Shown in pieces: positions 59,188 through 64,000 of a stretch of DNA of 64,000 nt. The stretch spans positions 924,501-988,500 of the forward strand of contig NZ_NRCN01000001.1 of NCBI RefSeq assembly GCF_003130255.1, read 5' to 3'. The notes below the pieces were generated by a model. That model had not been told where the DNA came from and did not search any database. It saw only the letters and a list, made by a program, of their open reading frames with translations. Source of the stretch: Aggregatibacter kilianii (GTDB lineage: Bacteria > Pseudomonadota > Gammaproteobacteria > Enterobacterales > Pasteurellaceae). Every line of letters starts with the position of its first letter. Within the stretch, counting starts at the first letter, position 1. A program made the translations under genes and the position numbers.

Positions 59188-59808
59188 ATGGTCGGTATTC
59201 GCGCGCAACAAAAAGAAAAAACCCGTCGCGCATTAATTGATGCGGCTTTTAACCAACTCACGGCGGAAAAAAGTTTTTCCAATCTAAGTTTAAGGGAAGT
59301 CTCCCGTGAAGCCGGTATTGCGCCGACCTCGTTTTATCGGCATTTCCGAGATATGGACGAATTGGGCTTAACGATGGTGGACGAAGCGGGCTTAACTCTT
59401 CGGCAGCTCATGCGCCAGGCGCGCAAACGCATTGCCAACGGTGGTAGCGTGATTGTAATTTCAGTGGAAACTTTCTTTGAATTTATTAATAACAGCCCAA
59501 ACGTATTCCGCCTGTTATTACGGGAAAGTTCCGGTACCTCGCAAGCCTTCCGTACCGCCGCCGCACGGGAAATTAAACATTTTACCGATGAACTTTCGGA
59601 ATATATTGCACGTAAAAACAATTACTCCCAATACATCGCTTATGTGCAGGCAGAAGGCATGGTGACCATTGTATTTACCGCCGGTGCCAACGCACTAGAC
59701 ATGAGCAAAACAGAACGGGAACAACTAAAAGAGCGGTTAATTTTACAGTTAAGAATGTTAGCCAAAGGTACCAAACACGAAGCCAGAGATCGACGTGAAA
59801 TCGATTAA
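59188..59808 (+). CDS. fabR: Unsaturated fatty acid synthesis repressor FabR
   Basis: A 206-residue TetR-family regulator that senses acyl thioesters and represses fabA/fabB, setting membrane fluidity. The HTH is [51 protein letters not shown], which is diagnostic for FabR. The ligand domain has [26 protein letters not shown]. It follows oxyR by 11 bases and overlaps the next gene by 14 bases. Confidence 0.95.
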   Translation: MVGIRAQQKEKTRRALIDAAFNQLTAEKSFSNLSLREVSREAGIAPTSFYRHFRDMDELGLTMVDEAGLTLRQLMRQARKRIANGGSVIVISVETFFEFINNSPNVFRLLLRESSGTSQAFRTAAAREIKHFTDELSEYIARKNNYSQYIAYVQAEGMVTIVFTAGANALDMSKTEREQLKERLILQLRMLAKGTKHEARDRREID

Positions 59809-60304
59809 TTACAAAAAATTACTAAAAAACGCCGTTTCCTTATTGCTCACCTTTGTGATCATGAGCAGTATTTTGGATTTTATTCGCAAACCGACCGTGC
59901 CGGATAACATCAACACCACGGCATTATACGATTTGCAGGGCAATCCGTTTTTTCTGCCGCAACTGGCGCAAGACAAGCCGACCCTCCTTTATTTTTGGGG
60001 AACTTGGTGCGGTTATTGCCGCTACACTTCGCCGGCAATAAATGATCTGGCAAAAGAAGGCTATCCTGTCGTTTCCGTTGCATTGCGTTCAGGTTCCACG
60101 CAGGAGGTAGCAGATTATCTGGCGGAGCATCAATATGGTTTTACTACGGTCAACGACCCGCAGGGTGAGTTGGCGAATCAATGGGAAGTAGGCGTTACGC
60201 CAACCATCATCATCTTGCATAATGGCAAAATGGACTTGGCGACAACGGGGTGGACAAGCTATTGGGGCTTAAAAGTGCGGTTATTTTTGGCAACGTTTTT
60301 ATAA
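59795..60304 (+). CDS. Membrane-anchored thioredoxin-like disulfide oxidoreductase (ScsD/TlpA type)
   Basis: A 169-residue protein. An N-terminal hydrophobic segment (about 12-27, [17 protein letters not shown]) anchors it in the inner membrane, followed by a periplasmic thioredoxin-fold domain with active site W-C-G-Y-C at ~68-72 and the cis-Pro loop [10 protein letters not shown]. Relatives reduce or oxidise periplasmic thiols; the substrate is unknown. The GTG start overlaps the fabR end by 14 bases, implying cotranscription and coupling. The C-terminus after [16 protein letters not shown] ends with a USS in the reading frame. Confidence 0.88.
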   Translation: MKSINYKKLLKNAVSLLLTFVIMSSILDFIRKPTVPDNINTTALYDLQGNPFFLPQLAQDKPTLLYFWGTWCGYCRYTSPAINDLAKEGYPVVSVALRSGSTQEVADYLAEHQYGFTTVNDPQGELANQWEVGVTPTIIILHNGKMDLATTGWTSYWGLKVRLFLATFL

Positions 60305-60469
60305 CCAAGAAAACGTCTTTAAAACGCACCGCACATTTTGATTGTCGGCTTTTCCGACAGCCCCAAAGAGGTAAGTAATCAAACCGGGCTTGATTGTGAA
60401 TACTTTTACCTCGACAGGCAAATCTATTACAATGAATCACAATTTTTTATTTAGTAAAAGGACAGAACT

Positions 60470-61393
60470 ATGATTATCGTAACAGGCGGCGCAGGCTTTA
60501 TCGGCAGCAACATCGTCAAAGCATTAAATGACATGGGTCGCAAAGACATTTTAGTGGTAGATAATTTAAAAGACGGTACAAAATTCATTAACTTAGTGGA
60601 TCTTGATATTGCCGATTATTGCGACAAAGAAGATTTCATCGCCTCTATTATCGCCGGTGATGATTTAGGTGACATCGATGCCGTTTTCCATGAAGGTGCA
60701 TGTTCCGCCACCACCGAATGGGACGGTAAATACATCATGCATAACAACTACGAATATTCTAAAGAGTTGTTGCATTACTGCTTAGATCGCCAAATTCCGT
60801 TCCTCTACGCGTCCAGTGCCGCCACTTACGGCGACAAAACCGAATTCCGTGAAGAACGTGAATTTGAAGGTCCGTTGAACGTGTATGGCTACTCCAAATT
60901 CTTATTCGACCAATATGTGCGCGCGATTTTACCTGAAGCCCAATCACCGGTGTGCGGCTTCCGTTATTTCAACGTGTACGGCCCACGTGAAGGCCACAAA
61001 GGTTCCATGGCAAGCGTAGCCTTCCATTTAAACAACCAAATACTGAAAGGTGAAAATCCAAAATTATTTGCCGGCAGTGAGAACTTCCGCCGTGATTTCG
61101 TCTATGTGGGCGATGTTGCTGCCGTGAACATTTGGTGTTGGCAAAATGGCATTTCCGGTATTTTCAACTGTGGTACCGGAAACGCGGAATCTTTTGCTGA
61201 AGTAGCGAAAGCGGTGATTAAATTCCACGGCAAAGGCGAAGTAGAAACTATCCCATTCCCGGAACATTTAAAATCCCGCTATCAAGAATACACGCAAGCG
61301 GATTTAACCAAACTCCGCGCTACCGGCTACGACAAATCGTTTAAAACCGTGGCAGAAGGCGTAGCGGAATATATGGCGTGGTTGAATAAATAA
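60470..61393 (+). CDS. hldD: ADP-L-glycero-D-manno-heptose 6-epimerase
   Basis: A 307-residue NADP-dependent short-chain dehydrogenase that makes ADP-L-glycero-D-manno-heptose for the LPS inner core. The Rossmann motif is [10 protein letters not shown], the catalytic pair is Y-G-Y-S-K, and [32 protein letters not shown] and [22 protein letters not shown] are specific to HldD (RfaD). Length equals E. coli (310). It is followed by waaF, another inner-core heptose gene. Confidence 0.97.
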   Translation: MIIVTGGAGFIGSNIVKALNDMGRKDILVVDNLKDGTKFINLVDLDIADYCDKEDFIASIIAGDDLGDIDAVFHEGACSATTEWDGKYIMHNNYEYSKELLHYCLDRQIPFLYASSAATYGDKTEFREEREFEGPLNVYGYSKFLFDQYVRAILPEAQSPVCGFRYFNVYGPREGHKGSMASVAFHLNNQILKGENPKLFAGSENFRRDFVYVGDVAAVNIWCWQNGISGIFNCGTGNAESFAEVAKAVIKFHGKGEVETIPFPEHLKSRYQEYTQADLTKLRATGYDKSFKTVAEGVAEYMAWLNK

Positions 61394-61420
61394 TTACACC
61401 TTGCTATTCAAAACAAAAAT

Positions 61421-61462
61421 AAAGTGCGGTTAAAATTCATTACGTTTTTTAACCGCACTTTT
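61421..61462 (+). terminator. USS hairpin between hldD and waaF
   Basis: AAAGTGCGGTT (61421-61431) pairs with AACCGCACTTT (61451-61461) with a spacer of about 20 bases. It is immediately upstream of the waaF ribosome site, so it may act as a terminator of hldD or an attenuator for waaF. Confidence 0.6.
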
Positions 61463-61477
61463 AGCATAAGGCAAAAC

Positions 61478-62536
61478 ATGAATATCCTAATTATCGGCCC
61501 CTCTTGGGTCGGCGATATGATGATGTCGCACAGTTTATATCAACAACTTAAAATTCAATATCCAACTTGCCAAATTGATGTGATGGCACCGAATTGGTGT
61601 AAGCCGTTGCTGGCACGCATGCCGGAAGTGCGTAACGCTATTGAAATGCCGCTCGGGCACGGCAAATTTGCGCTGTGTGAACGTTATCGTTTAGGCAAAA
61701 CGTTACGTCATCAGTATGACATGGCGATTGTTTTGCCTAACTCTTTAAAATCCACGTTTATCCCTTTATTTGCGAAAATTGCCGTGCGTCGTGGTTGGAA
61801 AGGGGAGAGTCGTTATTTTTTACTCAATGACTTACGTAACAACAAACGGGATTACCCGATGATGGTGCAGCGTTATGTGGCATTGGCGTTTGAGAAAGAT
61901 GCGGTGCCGAAGGCGGCAGATATTCCCGTTTTAAAACCTTACTTAACCGTTGAGCCAACCCAACAGGCAGAAACCTTAAAAACATTTGAAAAACAGACCG
62001 CACTTTTAGGCAATCGCCCGATTATTGGATTTTGTCCGGGCGCAGAATTTGGCCCAGCAAAACGTTGGCCGCATTATCATTACGCCAAACTGGCGGAAAT
62101 GCTGATTGAAAAAGGCTATGCGGTGGAATTATTTGGTTCGCCGAAAGACGTAGAAGCCGGCGAACAAATTCGTAACGCATTGCCTACCGAGCTACAACCG
62201 TTTTGTTTGAATTTAGCGGGACAAACAAATTTAAATCAGGCGGTGGATTTAATTGCTCACTGCACAGCGATCGTGAGTAACGACAGTGGTTTAATGCACA
62301 TTGCCGCCGCCACCGATCGTCCATTGGTGGCGCTTTACGGCCCAACCAGCCCAACGTATACGCCGCCACTGTCAGATAAAGCCGAAATCATCCGTTTAAT
62401 TGAAGGCGATTTGATTAAAGTGCGTAAAAGCACCGACAGTGCAGAAGGATATCATCAAAGTTTGATCGATATTACACCGGAAAAAGTATTGGAAAAATTG
62501 ACCGCACTTTTAAGTGACAACAAAATGGGAATATAA
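61478..62536 (+). CDS. waaF: ADP-heptose:LPS heptosyltransferase II
   Basis: A 352-residue GT9 glycosyltransferase that adds the second heptose to the LPS inner core. Start MNILIIGPSWVGDMMMSHSLYQQLK, GWKGESRYFLLNDLR, PGAEFGPAKRWPHYHYAKLA and SNDSGLMHIAAATDRPLVALYGPTSPTYTPPL are hallmark WaaF (RfaF) blocks. I take the ATG at 61478; the earlier frame start lies within the USS hairpin. Two USS copies lie in the coding sequence. Confidence 0.96.
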   Translation: MNILIIGPSWVGDMMMSHSLYQQLKIQYPTCQIDVMAPNWCKPLLARMPEVRNAIEMPLGHGKFALCERYRLGKTLRHQYDMAIVLPNSLKSTFIPLFAKIAVRRGWKGESRYFLLNDLRNNKRDYPMMVQRYVALAFEKDAVPKAADIPVLKPYLTVEPTQQAETLKTFEKQTALLGNRPIIGFCPGAEFGPAKRWPHYHYAKLAEMLIEKGYAVELFGSPKDVEAGEQIRNALPTELQPFCLNLAGQTNLNQAVDLIAHCTAIVSNDSGLMHIAAATDRPLVALYGPTSPTYTPPLSDKAEIIRLIEGDLIKVRKSTDSAEGYHQSLIDITPEKVLEKLTALLSDNKMGI

Positions 62537-62537
62537 A

Positions 62538-63098
62538 ATGGAAATTACATATCAACCTGTATTAGATAAAAGTTATTCTAAAGTAGCTAGGAAAGTAAGT
62601 CGTGATATTTATAAACATAATAAATTTCGTAAGATAATGCATATTGGTGATTTCCTATTGTATTTATTATTTCTGATTCCAAGCTGTTTTATTGCCTTTG
62701 TAATGATGGATTGGGCTGAATATTTTTATGGTTATTATGAAAATATTTTGGCTTGTTATGTGGGATATATATTACTTGTCATTTCTCTATTAGCATTTAT
62801 ATATGCAGTTTTAATTCGACCTTATTTAAATAATCGAGCAATTCAAAGCCAAGTATTTAATAGAATAGAGCAAGAAAAGACAACCGTACGTATTCAAGAC
62901 GATGGGCTGTATATTGGAATAAACACCTGCCAAACTTTGTATAATTATCAGTGTATTCATCACATTGAAAATAAATATGGCTACTTAATAATTCGAATTA
63001 GTACCGGTTTATTTTTAGCCATACCAGACCATGTTTTTAGCGATTCTACACAACGTGATGAATTTAAAGCATTATTGGAAAGCAAGATAGCTCATTAA
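62538..63098 (+). CDS. AT-rich hypothetical membrane protein, YcxB-like C-terminus
   Basis: A 186-residue protein that I do not recognise with certainty. Two hydrophobic segments (about 37-60 and 75-99) flank a short polar loop containing YFYGYYENI. The C-terminal soluble part (VRIQDDGLYIGINTCQTLYNYQCIHHIENKYGYLIIRISTGLFLAIPDHVFSD) resembles the YcxB-like C-terminal domain found in small membrane proteins. The gene is conspicuously AT-rich with TTA/ATA-type codons and has no USS, unlike its neighbours, which suggests a separate origin. It starts one base after the waaF stop. Confidence 0.7.
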   Translation: MEITYQPVLDKSYSKVARKVSRDIYKHNKFRKIMHIGDFLLYLLFLIPSCFIAFVMMDWAEYFYGYYENILACYVGYILLVISLLAFIYAVLIRPYLNNRAIQSQVFNRIEQEKTTVRIQDDGLYIGINTCQTLYNYQCIHHIENKYGYLIIRISTGLFLAIPDHVFSDSTQRDEFKALLESKIAH

Positions 63099-63109
63099 CA
63101 GAAATAAAT

Positions 63110-63135
63110 TAGGCACCAACCGGTGCCTATTTTTA
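63110..63135 (+). terminator. Terminator after the AT-rich gene
   Basis: AGGCACC (63111-63117) pairs with GGTGCCT (63122-63128), followed by ATTTTTA. It lies 12 bases after the stop. Confidence 0.85.
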
Positions 63136-63151
63136 TAGAAAGTGGAATATA

Positions 63152-63196
63152 AAAAACCTTCACCTTAATAACCAGAAAGTTTCTGAGATTAAGGTG
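63152..63196 (-). terminator. atp operon terminator
   Basis: CACCTTAAT (63161-63169) pairs with ATTAAGGTG (63188-63196) with an 18-base loop, followed on the minus strand by AAGGTTTTTTAT. It is 26 bases after the atpC stop. Confidence 0.75.
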
Positions 63197-63221
63197 CAGA
63201 TTAAAAGTGCGGTCAAAAAAA

Positions 63222-63650
63222 TTAGCGTTTTGATTTCACTAGTTTTTCTGTAAGTTCGTAAGCACGAAGTTTTGCCAATTCTTTAGAAAGTTTAGACATT
63301 AATAATTCATAATCAGCATCATGGTGATGTTGACGAATATTTTCTTCCGCTCGTTTCTTAGCAGCAAGAATTCTCTCGCTATCAAGCTCTTGACCACGAA
63401 TTGCTACATCAGCAAGAACAGTAACAATCGTTGGTTGAACTTCTAAAAAACCACCAGAAACATAGATAACTTGTTCGCTATCATTTTCTAAAGTAAATTT
63501 AACAATACCTGGCTTGATTGCCGTCAATAAAGGGGTGTGCCCTGGTAAAACACCGAGTTCACCCTCAATACCTGTTGCTTGAACACTTTTCACATTACCG
63601 GAAAAGATTTTTTGTTCTGCACTTACGACTGTTAAATTAAATGTTGCCAT
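63222..63650 (-). CDS. atpC: ATP synthase epsilon subunit
   Basis: The 142-residue epsilon subunit of the F1 rotor stalk, which inhibits ATP hydrolysis. Start [23 protein letters not shown], then [22 protein letters not shown] and the C-terminal helical domain [16 protein letters not shown]. Start at 63650 follows AAGGAGAAA. It is the last gene of the atp operon, after atpD. Length equals E. coli (139). Confidence 0.96.
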   Translation of the reverse strand: MATFNLTVVSAEQKIFSGNVKSVQATGIEGELGVLPGHTPLLTAIKPGIVKFTLENDSEQVIYVSGGFLEVQPTIVTVLADVAIRGQELDSERILAAKKRAEENIRQHHHDADYELLMSKLSKELAKLRAYELTEKLVKSKR

Positions 63651-63691
63651 GTTTTTCTCCTTCAAGTTTGATATGCATCAGCTTGAAGTGA

Positions 63692-64000
<309 letters not shown>

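Overview
The window is chromosomal DNA of a member of the Pasteurellaceae, most likely Aggregatibacter or a close Haemophilus relative. The main evidence is the Haemophilus-type DNA uptake signal AAGTGCGGT (and its complement ACCGCACTT). It recurs throughout, inside genes and as inverted pairs forming stem-loops between genes. Gene content and order (slyX/fkpA-yheO-tusDCB, thrU-tyrU-glyT-thrT-tuf, murB-narQ, nap, hybrid Prx5/oxyR, IgA1-protease-type autotransporter) agree. I cannot assign the species from the sequence alone.

1-12.6 kb, minus strand: glyS (cut by the window edge) and glyQ, which are adjacent in many bacteria, lie about 8.7 kb apart. Between them are a DUF559 gene embedded in direct and inverted repeats, a periplasmic histidine acid phosphatase, a 1730-residue S6-type serine-protease autotransporter with 36 perfect-length 13-residue repeats, a glutaredoxin-like protein and a nitrobindin-like heme-barrel protein. 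Upstream of glyQ a gap of about 460 bp holds three palindromes and a possible transposon ORF tail, followed by potD and a YdcZ-type membrane protein.

12.6-30.4 kb: a nitroreductase, a ynbE-ydbH envelope pair, a diflavin reductase with a PAS-only protein, a divergent metallo-beta-lactamase-fold hydrolase, then tusBCD-yheO-fkpA and divergent slyX. After slyX comes a broken Slam (DUF560) tail, then a PuuB-like oxidase, a three-gene amino-acid ABC transporter, tuf, a four-tRNA cluster with a stringent-type promoter, and coaA.

30.4-49.3 kb is ordinary housekeeping: gyrB, recQ, cyaY, lptM-lysA, a YagU-like protein, tag, lptD, lldD, gpt, pepD, rpoH, tehA with a small partner, murB and narQ. 49.5-55.3 kb is a napDAGHBC periplasmic nitrate reductase operon without napF, divergent from the nitrate sensor gene narQ and preceded by FNR-like and NarP-like sites. 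55.3-64 kb has glutathionylspermidine synthetase/amidase, hybrid peroxiredoxin-glutaredoxin divergent from oxyR, fabR, a thioredoxin-like protein, hldD, waaF, an AT-rich membrane protein, and atpC plus the 3' end of atpD.

How the genes work together: respiratory nitrate reduction and its sensor sit side by side. Redox defence genes (Prx5-Grx, OxyR, glutathionylspermidine synthetase, PAS/diflavin pair, nitrobindin, Grx-like protein) and envelope genes (LptD, LptM, YdbH/YnbE, HldD, WaaF, FabR, FkpA) are well represented. The least explained parts are the glyQ-glyS insert with its repeats, the PAS/diflavin pair, the palindrome cluster upstream of glyQ, the Slam remnant and the AT-rich gene before atpC. 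I found no CRISPR array, prophage or intact insertion sequence.
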